64,000 nt of DNA from Streptomyces barkulensis (GCF_002843305.1 NZ_PGSG01000053.1:62001-126000), one strand, 5' to 3'. Counted from the first letter of the stretch, positions 1 through 12,404 are shown. Notes: generated by a model not told the origin, from the letters alone. Made by a program: numbers and translations.

Positions 1-909
<909 letters not shown>

Positions 910-943
910 CGAAGCCGCAAACGGAACCGACGAAAGGTCCACC

Positions 944-1498
944 ATGATGAACCTGGCAGCTTCGGAAGCGCAGTCCCCGCTGCTTCCGGTCTGGCCCGAG
1001 GTCGTCATCGGCCTGATCGCCTTCGGCATCGTCTTCTTCGTGTTCGCCAAGAAGCTCCTCCCGGCCATCAACAAGGCCCTGGACGAGCGCCGCGAGGCGA
1101 TCGAGGGAGGCATCGAGAAGGCCGAAGCTGCTCAGGCCGAGGCGCAGCAGACGCTCGAGGAGTACCGAGTCCAGCTCGCCGAGGCTCGTCACGAGGCCGC
1201 GCGCCTGCGGCAGGAGGCGCAGGAGCAGGGCGCCGCGCTCATCGCCGAGATGCGCGAGGAAGGCCAGCGGCAGCGTGAGGAGATCATCGCCGCGGGCCAC
1301 GCCCAGATCGAGGCCGACCGTCGGCAGGCCGCGCAGTCGCTGCGCCAGGACGTGGGCAAGCTCGCCACCGACCTGGCCGGCAAGCTGGTCGGCGAGTCCC
1401 TGGAGGACGTCGCCCGGCAGAGCCGCACGATCGACCGCTTCCTCGACGAGCTCGAGGGGAAGGCGGCCTCCGCCGAGTCCTCTGGAGCCGCCCGATGA
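944..1498 (+). CDS. atpF: ATP synthase Fo subunit b
   Basis: Peripheral stalk subunit b, 184 aa. One N-terminal transmembrane helix (about residues 15-38) is followed by a long charged helix rich in Ala, Glu, Gln and Arg that forms the stator coiled coil. Start ATG 944 follows CGAAAGG at 931-937; an adjacent ATG at 947 is possible. The stop overlaps the atpH start by 4 bases (ATGA), which suggests translational coupling. b and delta are separate genes here, unlike the fused b-delta of mycobacteria. Confidence 0.96.
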   Translation: MMNLAASEAQSPLLPVWPEVVIGLIAFGIVFFVFAKKLLPAINKALDERREAIEGGIEKAEAAQAEAQQTLEEYRVQLAEARHEAARLRQEAQEQGAALIAEMREEGQRQREEIIAAGHAQIEADRRQAAQSLRQDVGKLATDLAGKLVGESLEDVARQSRTIDRFLDELEGKAASAESSGAAR

Positions 1499-2319
1499 AC
1501 GGAGCGAGTCGCGAGGCACTGGCCGCCGCCCGCGAGCGACTGGACGCGCTGACGGACTCCACGTCCGCCGACGCGGCCCGGCTCGCCGAGGAACTGGCCG
1601 CGGTCACCGCGCTGCTCGACCGCGAGGTGTCGCTGCGCCGGGTCCTGACCGACCCGGCGCAGCCCGGCGAGGCCAAGGCCGAGCTGGTCGGACGCCTGCT
1701 GGGCGGCCAGGTCGGCGGCGAGGCCGTCGATCTGGTCTCCGGCATGGTCCGCTCCCGCTGGTCGCGCTCGCGCGACCTGGCGGACGCGGTCGAGCAGCTC
1801 GCCGACGTCGCCGACCTCACCGCGGCCGAGCGCGACGGCACGCTGGACGACGTGGAGGACGAACTGTTCCGGTTCTCCCGGACGGTGGCCTCCTCCCCGG
1901 AGCTGCGTGCGGCTCTCGGCGGCAAGATCACCGACGACGCCCTGAAGGCGGCCAAGACCGAGCTGCTGCGGCGGCTGCTGGGGGGACGGGCCAAGCCCGC
2001 CACCGAGCGACTGGTCGTCCGCCTCGTGCGCCAGCCGCGTGGACGTAGTCTTGAAGGAGGGCTCGAAGCCCTCTCCGGGCTGGCCGCCGAGCGTCGCAAC
2101 CGCTCGGTGGCGGTGGTCACCTCGGCCGTACCGCTCAGCGACCGCCAGAAGCAGCGCCTGGGCGCCGCCCTGGCGCGGCTCTTCGGACGCGAGATGCACC
2201 TCAACCTGGACGTGGACCCGGAGGTCCTCGGCGGAATCCGGGTGCGGGTCGGCGACGAGATCATCGACGGCACCGTCTCGGAGCGTCTCGAAGGGGCGAC
2301 CCGGCGGATGGCGAGCTGA
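1495..2319 (+). CDS. atpH: ATP synthase F1 subunit delta
   Basis: Stator subunit delta, 274 aa, linking the F1 head to the b stalk. At about 270 residues it is the long form seen in Streptomyces, compared with about 180 in E. coli. The C-terminal part carries the typical delta segment ([19 protein letters not shown]) near residues 238-257. Its start overlaps the atpF stop. A 119-base gap separates it from atpA; this gap contains a 7-base inverted repeat (CCAACTC 2357-2363, GAGTTGG 2385-2391). Confidence 0.95.
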   Translation: MNGASREALAAARERLDALTDSTSADAARLAEELAAVTALLDREVSLRRVLTDPAQPGEAKAELVGRLLGGQVGGEAVDLVSGMVRSRWSRSRDLADAVEQLADVADLTAAERDGTLDDVEDELFRFSRTVASSPELRAALGGKITDDALKAAKTELLRRLLGGRAKPATERLVVRLVRQPRGRSLEGGLEALSGLAAERRNRSVAVVTSAVPLSDRQKQRLGAALARLFGREMHLNLDVDPEVLGGIRVRVGDEIIDGTVSERLEGATRRMAS

Positions 2320-2438
2320 GCCCACGGCCGGCGGACACCGCGGGCGGTAGGCCACACCAACTCAAGAAGCAGTACTGGCGGCCCGAGTTGGGCCGTAGCA
2401 GACACATACGGGCCCAACAAGGAGAGCAGGGAACCCAG

Positions 2439-4010
2439 ATGGCGGAGCTCACGATCCGGCCGGATGAGATCCGGGACGCGCTGGAGAACTTCGTCCAGTC
2501 GTACAAGCCGGACGCGGCCTCGCGCGAAGAGGTCGGGACGGTCAGCCTTGCCGGTGACGGCATTGCGAAGGTCGAGGGTCTTCCCTCGACCATGGCGAAC
2601 GAGCTGCTGAAGTTCGAGGACGGCACCCTCGGCCTCGCCCTCAACCTCGAGGAGCGCGAGATCGGCGCGGTCGTCCTCGGCGAGTTCAGCGGCATCGAGG
2701 AGGGCCAGACGGTGCGCCGCACCGGCGAGGTCCTCTCCGTCGCGGTCGGCGACGGTTACCTCGGCCGTGTCGTCGACCCGCTGGGCAACCCGGTCGACGG
2801 CCTCGGCGAGATCGAGACCGAGGGCCGCCGCGCCCTCGAGCTGCAGGCCCCCACGGTCATGCAGCGCAAGTCGGTGCACGAGCCGATGGAGACGGGCTAC
2901 AAGGCCGTCGACGCGATGACCCCGATCGGCCGCGGCCAGCGCCAGCTGATCATCGGCGACCGCCAGACCGGCAAGACCGCCCTGGCGATCGACACGATCA
3001 TCAACCAGCGCGACAACTGGCGCTCCGGCGACCCGAGCAAGCAGGTCCGCTGCATCTACGTCGCCGTCGGCCAGAAGGGCTCCACCATCGCCTCCGTGCG
3101 CGCGGCGCTGGAGGAGAACGGCGCGCTGGAGTACACCACCATCGTCGCCGCCCCGGCGTCCGACCCGGCGGGCTTCAAGTACCTGGCGCCCTACACCGGC
3201 TCGGCCATCGGCCAGCACTGGATGTACCAGGGCAAGCACGTCCTGATCATCTTCGACGACCTGTCCAAGCAGGCCGACGCCTACCGCGCCGTGTCCCTGC
3301 TGCTGCGCCGTCCGCCGGGCCGCGAGGCCTACCCGGGCGACGTCTTCTACCTGCACTCCCGGCTGCTGGAGCGCTGCGCCAAGCTCTCGGACGAGATGGG
3401 CGCCGGCTCGATGACCGGTCTGCCGATCATCGAGACCAAGGCGAACGACGTGTCGGCGTTCATCCCGACCAACGTCATCTCCATCACCGACGGCCAGTGC
3501 TTCCTGGAGTCCGACCTGTTCAACGCGGGCCAGCGCCCGGCGCTGAACGTCGGTATCTCCGTCTCCCGAGTCGGTGGCTCGGCCCAGCACAAGGCCATGA
3601 AGCAGGTCTCCGGCCGGCTCCGTGTGGACCTCGCCCAGTTCCGCGAGCTGGAGGCGTTCGCCGCCTTCGGCTCCGACCTGGACGACGCCTCCAAGGCGGC
3701 GCTGGAGCGCGGTAAGCGCATGGTCGAGCTGCTCAAGCAGTCGCAGTACGCGCCGTACCCGACCGAGGACCAGGTCGTCTCCATCTGGGCGGGCACCACC
3801 GGCCGTATGGACGACGTCCCCGTCGAGGACATCCGGCGCTTCGAGAGCGACCTGCTGGAGCACCTGCACCGCGAGCGCAAGGACCTGATGACCGGCATCC
3901 GCGAGGGCGGCAAGATGTCCGACGACACCCTTCAGGTGCTGTCGGACGCCATCGCCTCCTTCAAGAAGCAGTTCGAGACCTCGGACGGCAAGCTGCTGGG
4001 CGAGGTCTGA
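2439..4010 (+). CDS. atpA: ATP synthase F1 subunit alpha
   Basis: Non-catalytic nucleotide-binding subunit of the F1 head, 523 aa. The P-loop [10 protein letters not shown] is near residue 172, and conserved alpha-subunit segments follow ([20 protein letters not shown], then [10 protein letters not shown]). ATG 2439 is chosen because GGAGAG at 2421-2426 precedes it and [11 protein letters not shown] matches the family N-terminus; the open frame reaches 2388 but that addition has no family character. atpG starts 2 bases after the stop. Confidence 0.97.
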   Translation: MAELTIRPDEIRDALENFVQSYKPDAASREEVGTVSLAGDGIAKVEGLPSTMANELLKFEDGTLGLALNLEEREIGAVVLGEFSGIEEGQTVRRTGEVLSVAVGDGYLGRVVDPLGNPVDGLGEIETEGRRALELQAPTVMQRKSVHEPMETGYKAVDAMTPIGRGQRQLIIGDRQTGKTALAIDTIINQRDNWRSGDPSKQVRCIYVAVGQKGSTIASVRAALEENGALEYTTIVAAPASDPAGFKYLAPYTGSAIGQHWMYQGKHVLIIFDDLSKQADAYRAVSLLLRRPPGREAYPGDVFYLHSRLLERCAKLSDEMGAGSMTGLPIIETKANDVSAFIPTNVISITDGQCFLESDLFNAGQRPALNVGISVSRVGGSAQHKAMKQVSGRLRVDLAQFRELEAFAAFGSDLDDASKAALERGKRMVELLKQSQYAPYPTEDQVVSIWAGTTGRMDDVPVEDIRRFESDLLEHLHRERKDLMTGIREGGKMSDDTLQVLSDAIASFKKQFETSDGKLLGEV

Positions 4011-4012
4011 GC

Positions 4013-6387
<2,375 letters not shown>

Positions 6388-6401
6388 CGTCCGCGCCCCA
6401 C

Positions 6402-6432
6402 GACAGGGGGCGGGTGAAGCCCGCCCCCTGTC
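6402..6432 (+). terminator. Perfect hairpin between atpD and atpC
   Basis: A 13-base arm (6402-6414) and its exact reverse complement (6420-6432) flank a TGAAG loop, 14 bases after the atpD stop. No T-run follows, so it may be a partial terminator, a processing site or an mRNA 3'-end stabiliser that sets the atpC level, rather than a full stop. atpC begins 45 bases later with its own ribosome binding site. Confidence 0.7.
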
Positions 6433-6477
6433 CCGCGCACCGTTATTCTGTGAAAACCCCAGTTTCGAGGAGCCACT

Positions 6478-6864
6478 GTGGCTGAGCTGCACGTCGAGTT
6501 GGTCGCCGCGGACCGCAAGGTCTGGTCGGGCGAGGCCAGCCTGGTCGTCGCGCGCACCTCGTCGGGTGATATCGGCGTCATGCCCGGCCACCAGCCGCTG
6601 CTCGGTGTGCTGAAGCCGGGCCCGGTGACGATCCGTACGACCGGCGAGAGCGGGGGCGGCACCGTCGTCGCCGCGGTGCACGGCGGCTTCATCTCCTTCG
6701 CGGACAACAAGCTGTCGCTGCTCGCGGAGATCGCGGAGCTGTCCGAGGAGATCGATGTCCAGCGCGCCGAGCGCGCGCTGGAGCGGGCGAAGTCGGAGGC
6801 GGACGCCGCCGCCGAGCGCCGCGCCGAGATCCGGCTTCGGGCCGCCTTGGCGAGCGCGCGCTGA
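6478..6864 (+). CDS. atpC: ATP synthase F1 subunit epsilon
   Basis: Epsilon subunit at the foot of the rotor, 128 aa, coupling F1 to the c-ring and restraining ATP hydrolysis. An N-terminal beta-sandwich (ELHVELVAADRKVWSGEA, then SGDIGVMPGHQPLLGVL) is followed by a C-terminal helical hairpin rich in Ala, Glu and Arg. Start GTG 6478 follows CGAGGAG at 6466-6472. Last gene of the operon; a long hairpin follows at 6884. Confidence 0.96.
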   Translation: MAELHVELVAADRKVWSGEASLVVARTSSGDIGVMPGHQPLLGVLKPGPVTIRTTGESGGGTVVAAVHGGFISFADNKLSLLAEIAELSEEIDVQRAERALERAKSEADAAAERRAEIRLRAALASAR

Positions 6865-6883
6865 GACCCGCGCGCATGTACGT

Positions 6884-6938
6884 GCCTCAGCCGCGGACCG
6901 CTTCGGAGCATCGCTCCGGCGCGGTCCGCGGCTGAGGC
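6884..6938 (+). terminator. atp operon terminator
   Basis: An 18-base arm (6884-6901) is exactly complementary to 6921-6938. Inside it a second 6-base stem (6904-6909 with 6913-6918) closes on a 3-base loop. It lies 19 bases after the atpC stop and before the next gene, so it is the likely end of the atp transcript. Confidence 0.85.
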
Positions 6939-6985
6939 GATTGCTGGCTGCTGTACGGACGGACGAGGCGAGGAGGTCGGTGAAG

Positions 6986-7441
6986 ATGGTCCTCGCTCTC
7001 GTGCTGTCCGGGGCGGTGCTGGCTCTGGTGCTGCTGGGGCTGTTCGCCTTCGGGTTGCGGCGGCGGCTGATCCAGCGGTCGGGCGGCACCTTCGACTGCA
7101 GTCTGCGGTGGGACGCGCCGGATCCCGGCGAGGGAGCCGAGGCCGGCGGCAAGGGCTGGGTGTACGGCGTCTCCCGCTACAGCGGGGACCGGGTCGAGTG
7201 GTTCCGGGTCTTCTCCTACGCGCCGCGGCCGCGCCGGCTGCTGGAGCGGGAGGCGATCGAGGTGCTGGAGCGCCGCAGGCCCGAGGGGGACGAGGAGTTG
7301 GCGCTCCTGTCGGACTCGGTGATCCTGGCCTGCTCGCACCGCGGCACCCGGGTGGAGCTGGCGATGAGCGAGGACGCCCTGACGGGCTTCCTCGCCTGGC
7401 TCGAAGCAGCCCCCCCAGGCCAGAGGGTGAATGTCGCCTGA
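6986..7441 (+). CDS. DUF2550 membrane protein
   Basis: 151-aa protein with one N-terminal transmembrane helix (about residues 2-22, LALVLSGAVLALVLLGLFAF) followed by Arg-rich residues and a soluble domain of mixed strands and helices (WVYGVSRYSGDRVEWFRVFSY). This is the DUF2550 family, conserved after the ATP synthase operon in actinobacteria; its function is unknown. ATG 6986 is preferred because AGGAGG at 6971-6976 lies 9 bases before it; an in-frame GTG at 6980 is too close to that site. It has its own flanking hairpins, so it is probably monocistronic. Confidence 0.85.
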   Translation: MVLALVLSGAVLALVLLGLFAFGLRRRLIQRSGGTFDCSLRWDAPDPGEGAEAGGKGWVYGVSRYSGDRVEWFRVFSYAPRPRRLLEREAIEVLERRRPEGDEELALLSDSVILACSHRGTRVELAMSEDALTGFLAWLEAAPPGQRVNVA

Positions 7442-7466
7442 GCGGTGCCCCCGGTGCCTGGGGGTG

Positions 7467-7537
7467 CCCCCGGACGGAGTCCGGGGGAGTAAGGACAGCG
7501 AACCGGGGAGACGGCGTGCGGGCCGTCTCCCCGGTTC
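7467..7537. terminator. Two hairpins between convergent genes
   Basis: A 9-base stem (7467-7475 with 7479-7487, loop GGA) and then a 16-base perfect stem (7500-7515 with 7522-7537, loop GTGCGG). They lie between the stop of the DUF2550 gene and the stop of the convergent chitinase gene, so they can end transcription from both sides. Confidence 0.85.
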
Positions 7538-7579
7538 TGTCACTTCAGGTGGTGCGTGGGGCGGATCACCGCCCGGGCG

Positions 7580-9430
7580 TCACTTGTTCAGCCCGTTGTG
7601 GATGGCGGTGATCAGCTCGCCGTTCGCGGTGTCCCCGCTGATCTCCCAGAAGAAGGCCCCGCCGAGCTTCTGCTGCTTGGCGTAGTCCATCTTCCCCGCG
7701 ATGGTGGCCGGGGTGTCGTAGCTCCACCACTCGTCGCCGCAGTGCGCGTACGCGGTGCCGGCTATGACTCCGTTGGCCGGGCAGCGCTCCTTGAGGATCT
7801 TGTAGTCCTCGATGCCCGCCTCGTACTTGCCCGGTGCGGCGCCGGTGGCGGTGCCGCCCGGCTCCTTCTGGGTCACGCCGGTCCAGCCGCGGCCGTAGAA
7901 GCCGATGCCGAGCAGCAGCTTCTCGGCCGGGACGCCCTTGGCCTTGAGCTTCTTGATCGCGGCATCGGTGTTGAACGCCTCGTTCGGGATGCCGTCGTAC
8001 GAGGTCAGCGGCGAGTGCGGGGCGGTCGGCCCGGTCTTGTCCCAGGCGCCGAAGTAGTCGTACGTCATCACGTTGTACCAGTCGAGGTACTGGGCGGCGC
8101 CGCCGTAGTCCGCGGAGTCGATCTTGCCGCCGCTGGAGGCGTCGGCGGTGATCGCGGCGGTCACGAGCTGGTCGCCGAACTCGGCGCGGAAGGCCTGAGC
8201 CATGGTCCTCATCACGGCCGGGCCGCTGGTGTCACAGGTCAGACCGCAGGCGTTGGGGTACTCCCAGTCCAGGTCGATGCCGTCGAACAGGCCCTGCCAG
8301 CGCGGGTCGTTGACCAGCTCGTTGCAGGACTTGGCGAACGCGGCCGGATTCTTCATGGCGTCGGGGAAGCCCCCGGACCAGGTCCAGCCGCCGAAGGACC
8401 ACAGGACCTTGATGTGCGGGTACATCTTCTTCAGCTTCAGCAGCTGGTTGAAGTTGCCGCGCAGCGGCTGGTCCCAGGTGTCGGCCTTGCCGTCGACGCT
8501 CTGCTCGGCGGTGTAGGCCTTGTCGGTCGCGGCGAAGGCGTCACCGATGGTGCACTTGCCGCCCTGAACGTTGCCGAACGAGTAGTTGATGTGGGTCAGC
8601 TTCTCGGCGGAGCCGGAGGTGACGATGTCCTTCACGTGGTAGTTGCGGCCGTAGATGCCCCACTCGGTGAAGTAGCCCAGGTTGACGTACTCGCCCGGGT
8701 CGCCGCCGCCGTCGCCGCCGCCGGTGGTCTTCACCGTGACGGAACCGCTGGCCGGCCCGGTCTGGTCGGCGGTGTCGCGTGCCACCACCGAGTAGGTGTA
8801 GGTGGTGCCCGCCGTCAGGCCGGAGTCGGTGTACGAGGTGCCGGTGACGGTGGTGACCTTGGCGCCGTCGCGCAGGACGTCGTAGTTCTTGACGCCCTTG
8901 TCGTCGCTCGCGGCGCCCCAGTTCAGCTTCACCGATGTGTCGGTGATGCCGCTCGCGGTGGGGGTGCCGGGTGCGCCGGGCGGGGCGTCGTCGGGGTTCC
9001 CCCCGTCCGAGCCGTCGCACGGGCGGCCGTTGAGGGTGCAGTCGGAGGGGGAGCCGGTGCCGGTGCCGTTGAAGCCGAAGCTGACGCTGGCCCCGGGGGA
9101 CAGGGTGCCGTTCCAGCCCATGTTCTTGGCGGTGTAGGTGTTGCCGGAGCTGGTGACGGCGGCGTCCCAGGCGGAGCCGACCTTGGTGCCGGTGGGGAAG
9201 TCCCACTTCAGCGTCCAGCCGCTGATGGTGGTGTCACCGGTGTTCTTGATCGTCCACTTGCCCTCGAAGCCGCTGCCCCAGTCGGAGGGCTTGGAGAAGG
9301 TGGCGGTCGCCTGCTCGGCGGCCTGGGCCGGGGAGGCCAGGGCGACCAGGGCGCCGAGGGGCATCAGCATCGCGGCCGCGGCCGCTACGGCTTTCCGTCT
9401 GATGCGATGTGCGGTGGTGTTCGTTCTCAA
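7580..9430 (-). CDS. chiC: Secreted chitinase, CBM2-FnIII-GH18
   Basis: Extracellular endo-chitinase, 616 aa. Signal peptide with RR near the start and cleavage after about residue 37 (PAQA/AEQ); CBM2 chitin/cellulose-binding domain about 40-138, with the Cys pair in DCTLNGRPC; FnIII about 151-236; Gly/Asp linker; GH18 catalytic domain about 248-616. The GH18 motif DGIDLDWEYP gives D383, D386, D388 and catalytic E390. The start is TTG 9430, preceded by AGGAG; the longer open frame to 9511 would put 27 odd residues before the signal peptide. The architecture matches Streptomyces chitinase 63/ChiC. A dre-like operator lies in its promoter. Confidence 0.94.
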   Translation of the reverse strand: MRTNTTAHRIRRKAVAAAAAMLMPLGALVALASPAQAAEQATATFSKPSDWGSGFEGKWTIKNTGDTTISGWTLKWDFPTGTKVGSAWDAAVTSSGNTYTAKNMGWNGTLSPGASVSFGFNGTGTGSPSDCTLNGRPCDGSDGGNPDDAPPGAPGTPTASGITDTSVKLNWGAASDDKGVKNYDVLRDGAKVTTVTGTSYTDSGLTAGTTYTYSVVARDTADQTGPASGSVTVKTTGGGDGGGDPGEYVNLGYFTEWGIYGRNYHVKDIVTSGSAEKLTHINYSFGNVQGGKCTIGDAFAATDKAYTAEQSVDGKADTWDQPLRGNFNQLLKLKKMYPHIKVLWSFGGWTWSGGFPDAMKNPAAFAKSCNELVNDPRWQGLFDGIDLDWEYPNACGLTCDTSGPAVMRTMAQAFRAEFGDQLVTAAITADASSGGKIDSADYGGAAQYLDWYNVMTYDYFGAWDKTGPTAPHSPLTSYDGIPNEAFNTDAAIKKLKAKGVPAEKLLLGIGFYGRGWTGVTQKEPGGTATGAAPGKYEAGIEDYKILKERCPANGVIAGTAYAHCGDEWWSYDTPATIAGKMDYAKQQKLGGAFFWEISGDTANGELITAIHNGLNK

Positions 9431-9535
9431 GAGCGCTCCTCGCACAGGGCCCGGTGCCGGACCGGGCCGTTGGGGGTCTCCTGCGCCGCTCGTGGAGAGT
9501 GCCATGTGCATGGCATGGGCGTGCAGTTGAACTGG

Positions 9536-9564
9536 AGCGTAGATTGGTCTGGACCACCGGTCAA
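9536..9564 (-). promoter_or_regulatory. chiC promoter with DasR-type dre site
   Basis: On the minus strand, a -35 TTGACC (9564-9559) and a -10 TACGCT (9541-9536) are separated by 17 bases. The spacer holds an inverted repeat (9543-9558, core TGGTCCAGACCA) that matches 12 of 16 positions of the dre consensus bound by the GlcNAc-responsive repressor DasR, and also resembles the 12-base repeats of Streptomyces chi promoters. Repression by DasR and induction by chitin breakdown products are inferred. Confidence 0.8.
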
Positions 9565-9586
9565 CAGGTATGCACCAATGAGGAAT

Positions 9587-10249
9587 TCAACCTCCGGTCA
9601 CCCCCAACTCCTGCGCCAGCACCGCGGCCTGCACCCTGCTGCGCAGCTCCAGCTTCGCCAGCAGCCGGCTGACGTGCGTCTTCACCGTCGCCTCCGCCAT
9701 CGACAACCGCGCGGCGACCTCCGCGTTGGACAGCCCCTCGCCCAGGCACGCCAGCACCTCGCGCTCGCGCCGGGTGAGGGCGTCGAGCACGGCGGGATCG
9801 GTCCGGCGCCCGCCCCCGGGTGCGGCGGAGGAGCGGGCGAACTCCCGGATCAGCCGCCGCGTCACGACCGGGGCGATCACCCCCTCACCGCGCGCCACCG
9901 CCCGTACCGCGTCCACCAGTTGCGCCGCCTCGCTGTCCTTGAGCAGGAAGCCCGCGGCCCCCGCGCGCAGCGCGCCGAAGACATAGGCGTCGAGGTCGAA
10001 GGTGGTCAGCACCAGCACATCGGCCAGCCCCTCGCCGACCACCCGCTCGGTCGCCGACACCCCGTCCAGACGCGGCATCCGCACATCCATCAGCACCAGA
10101 TCCGGCCGGAGTTCACGGGCCAGCCGCACCGCCTCCTCGCCGTCCGGCGCCTCCCCGACGACCTCGATGTCCGGCGCGCCGCGCAGGATCAGGACGAGCC
10201 CGGCGCGCACCGCCGACTGGTCCTCGGCCACGAGCACCCGGATGGTCAT
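9587..10249 (-). CDS. NarL/LuxR-family response regulator
   Basis: 220-aa DNA-binding response regulator. The receiver domain spans about residues 1-120, with the phospho-acceptor Asp in LVLMDVRMPRLDG near residue 54. The C-terminal LuxR-type helix-turn-helix is LTRREREVLACLGEGLSNAE and following residues. ATG 10249 overlaps the kinase stop by 4 bases (ATGA), so the pair is coupled. Its targets are unknown; adjacency to the chitinase does not prove control of it, since the chitinase carries its own dre-type promoter. Confidence 0.9.
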   Translation of the reverse strand: MTIRVLVAEDQSAVRAGLVLILRGAPDIEVVGEAPDGEEAVRLARELRPDLVLMDVRMPRLDGVSATERVVGEGLADVLVLTTFDLDAYVFGALRAGAAGFLLKDSEAAQLVDAVRAVARGEGVIAPVVTRRLIREFARSSAAPGGGRRTDPAVLDALTRREREVLACLGEGLSNAEVAARLSMAEATVKTHVSRLLAKLELRSRVQAAVLAQELGVTGG

Positions 10250-11541
10250 GCCCCGTCTCCTCTCCTCGTACCGGCACCGCCGTCCGCGCCGTCCGCGCCG
10301 TCCGCGACGCCGTGGACGGCGTCCCCCAGGGGCAGCACCGCCCGCACCTCCCACCGCGTGCCGCCGGCCGCCCCGGCCGGGCCCGCGCCGAAGACGCCGC
10401 CCAGCAACTCGGCGCGCTCGCGCATCCCGACCAGCCCGGCGCCCGAGCCGGGGGCGCGCGGTCCGGGGTGCCGGTCGCAGGGGCTGGTGACGGTGACGCT
10501 CAGCGCGCCGCCACCGCTGCCGCCGCCCTCCCGGCCGGGCGACTCCAGCACGACGGTCACCTCTCCCGGGGAGGCGTGCTTGAGCGCGTTCGTCAGAGCC
10601 TCCTGCACGATGCGGTAGGCCGCCAGCTCCACGGGCGCCGGCAGGGGGCCGCCGGAGCGCTCGTCGCGCAGGGTGAAACGGAGCCCTCCGGCCGCACCGT
10701 GCCTGCGGGCATGGGCCAGCAGCGCCTCCAGGCCGTCCAGGGTCGGCGCGGCGGACACCTCCTCGTCAACCCCCGCGGTCCGCAGCAGACCGATCAGACG
10801 GCGCATCTCGGCCAGCCCGTGCACGCTGTTCTCGCGGATGACCGCCAGCGCCTCCCCGGTGGCGGCGCGGTCGTCGAGCGACTGCGCCGCGGTGGCGTGG
10901 ATGGCGATGGCGGAGAGGTGGTTCGCCACCACGTCGTGCAGTTCGCGGGCCATCCGGGCGCGCTCGGCGGTGACGGCCTGGACGCGGTCCATCTCCGCCA
11001 GCAGCGCGGTCTGCTGGGCGCGCAGCCGCTCGGCGGCCGCGGCGTTGCGGTGGTCGCGGACGATGACCCCCGTCCACGCCGGGCCGACCGTGAGCAGCCC
11101 GCAGACGACGCCCACCAGCAGCGCCTGGGGTTCGCGGGTGGCGGCCAGGGTGCCCACGGTCACGGCGGCGGTCAGCGCGGCGCTCGCCGGCGGCACGGCC
11201 CGTGACAGCCTCGGTCCGCCGTAGAGCACGGCCGCGTAGACCACGTCGGAGAACATCACGATCGTCGCCAGCAGCGACCGGGTGAGCAGGTCGCCGACCA
11301 GCGCGACCGCCCCCAGCACCAGCGCCGCGGACGGAGCGGTACGGCGCAGCGCCTCCGCCAGCGCCACCACCGCCAGCGGCAGCAGCACCCAGCCGTCCCC
11401 CAGCGGAGGGTGCGGGTTGTTGAACAGCCCCAGGGCCCACGACGCCAGCCCGCCCACCAGGCCGGCGGCGGCGATCAGCAGGTCCCCGCGGGGAGGGAGG
11501 GGCAAGCGGAGACGGGCGGTGCTCACCCGGCCATCCAACAC
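10246..11541 (-). CDS. NarL-type sensor histidine kinase
   Basis: 431-aa membrane kinase that pairs with the response regulator it overlaps. The N-terminal half has several hydrophobic segments (for example LLIAAAGLVGGLASWALGLF) and resembles the multi-helix sensor region of the DUF7134/HPK7 group. The HisKA_3 motif ARELHDVVANHLSAIA carries the phospho-accepting His, followed by a HATPase_c domain ending in GLVGMRERAELLGG. The start is uncertain: GTG 11541, TTG 11538 and GTG 11526 are all in frame and none has a clear ribosome binding site. The signal sensed is unknown. Confidence 0.88.
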   Translation of the reverse strand: MLDGRVSTARLRLPLPPRGDLLIAAAGLVGGLASWALGLFNNPHPPLGDGWVLLPLAVVALAEALRRTAPSAALVLGAVALVGDLLTRSLLATIVMFSDVVYAAVLYGGPRLSRAVPPASAALTAAVTVGTLAATREPQALLVGVVCGLLTVGPAWTGVIVRDHRNAAAAERLRAQQTALLAEMDRVQAVTAERARMARELHDVVANHLSAIAIHATAAQSLDDRAATGEALAVIRENSVHGLAEMRRLIGLLRTAGVDEEVSAAPTLDGLEALLAHARRHGAAGGLRFTLRDERSGGPLPAPVELAAYRIVQEALTNALKHASPGEVTVVLESPGREGGGSGGGALSVTVTSPCDRHPGPRAPGSGAGLVGMRERAELLGGVFGAGPAGAAGGTRWEVRAVLPLGDAVHGVADGADGADGGAGTRRGDGA

Positions 11542-11693
11542 CGCCGCGCCGGCCGCCCGCCTCCGCGTACGGGCCGGTACGGAAGCGGGCGGGATACATC
11601 GAAGGATGCAGTCCGGGATCGTCGCGGCGGACGACGTGCCGGGGCCGGACGGCGGCCAGGCTGGAGGCAGCGAGGGAAGAGGAGTGGTCCGCC

Positions 11694-12323
11694 GTGGTCG
11701 TCACACTGATCATCGCCTGCGAGGTGGCCTTCTGGGTGCTGCTGGCGGCCGGGCTGGTGCTGCGCTACCCCGCCCGGAGACCCCGTCTGGGAGCCGCCGT
11801 GCTGCTGTGCGAGCCGCTGCTGGAGGTGGTGCTGCTGGTCGTCACCGCGATCGACCTGAGAAACGGTGCCGAGGGCGACTGGAAGCACGGCCTGGCGGCC
11901 GTCTACATCGGCTTCACCGCGGCCTACGGCCACTACATGGTCAAGTGGGCGGACGGCCACTTCGCCCACCGCTTCGCGGGCGGTCCGCCGCCGGTGAGGC
12001 CGCCGAAGTACGGGATGGCGCGTGCCGTCCACGAATGGAAGATGTGCGCCCGCTCGGTGCTCGGCGCGATGGTCGCCCTGGCACTGCTCCAGGGCGCGGT
12101 CTGGTACGTCGGCGACGCCGGGCGGAGCGAGTCGCTGACGCAGTGGCAGCACAAGATGCTCTTCGTCATCGGCATCAGCGTGGTCATCGCGGCCAGTTAC
12201 ACGATCTGGCCCAAGAAGCCGAAGACGCCCTCCGGCGAACCGCGTGACCCCGCCGGTACCAGGCCCGCCGGTGACGGGCCCGCCGGTACCAGGCCCGCCG
12301 GGCGGGAGACGGCCGGGCACTGA
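11694..12323 (+). CDS. Small integral membrane protein, unknown
   Basis: 209-aa protein with about four hydrophobic helices (residues 2-22, 32-52, about 124-143 and about 162-180) separated by a conserved-looking loop (HYMVKWADGHFAHRF). No known family function is recognised. GTG 11694 follows GAGGAG at 11679-11684. The C-terminal tail is a five-residue repeat of the form PAG-x-x encoded by a 15-base tandem repeat (12249-12303) and is probably disordered. It is divergent from the two-component pair and ends in a strong hairpin. Confidence 0.7.
   Translation: MVVTLIIACEVAFWVLLAAGLVLRYPARRPRLGAAVLLCEPLLEVVLLVVTAIDLRNGAEGDWKHGLAAVYIGFTAAYGHYMVKWADGHFAHRFAGGPPPVRPPKYGMARAVHEWKMCARSVLGAMVALALLQGAVWYVGDAGRSESLTQWQHKMLFVIGISVVIAASYTIWPKKPKTPSGEPRDPAGTRPAGDGPAGTRPAGRETAGH
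12249..12303 (+). repeat. 15-base tandem repeat in coding sequence
   Basis: Three complete units beginning CCCGCCGG at 12249, 12264 and 12279, plus a diverged fourth from 12294. Units one and three are identical. They encode the PAG-x-x tail of the membrane protein. Confidence 0.85.
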
Positions 12324-12357
12324 AGCCCCGCGCCGGCATCACGCGCCGGAGACGGCA

Positions 12358-12392
12358 GAGGCCCCCGTCCCCGGAAGGGGGACGGGGGCCTC
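12358..12392. terminator. Convergent hairpin terminator
   Basis: A 15-base arm (12358-12372) is exactly complementary to 12378-12392 with loop GGAAG. It lies between the stop of the membrane-protein gene and the stop of the convergent adenosyltransferase gene. Confidence 0.85.
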
Positions 12393-12404
12393 GGCCTCCG
12401 CGCG

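Noticed and set aside
7556..10618. 1020-aa open frame on the plus strand across the chitinase and response regulator genes
   Set aside because: It is the antisense of secure minus-strand genes with clear motifs and ribosome sites; its Val/Gly/Arg-rich translation is typical of high-GC shadow frames.
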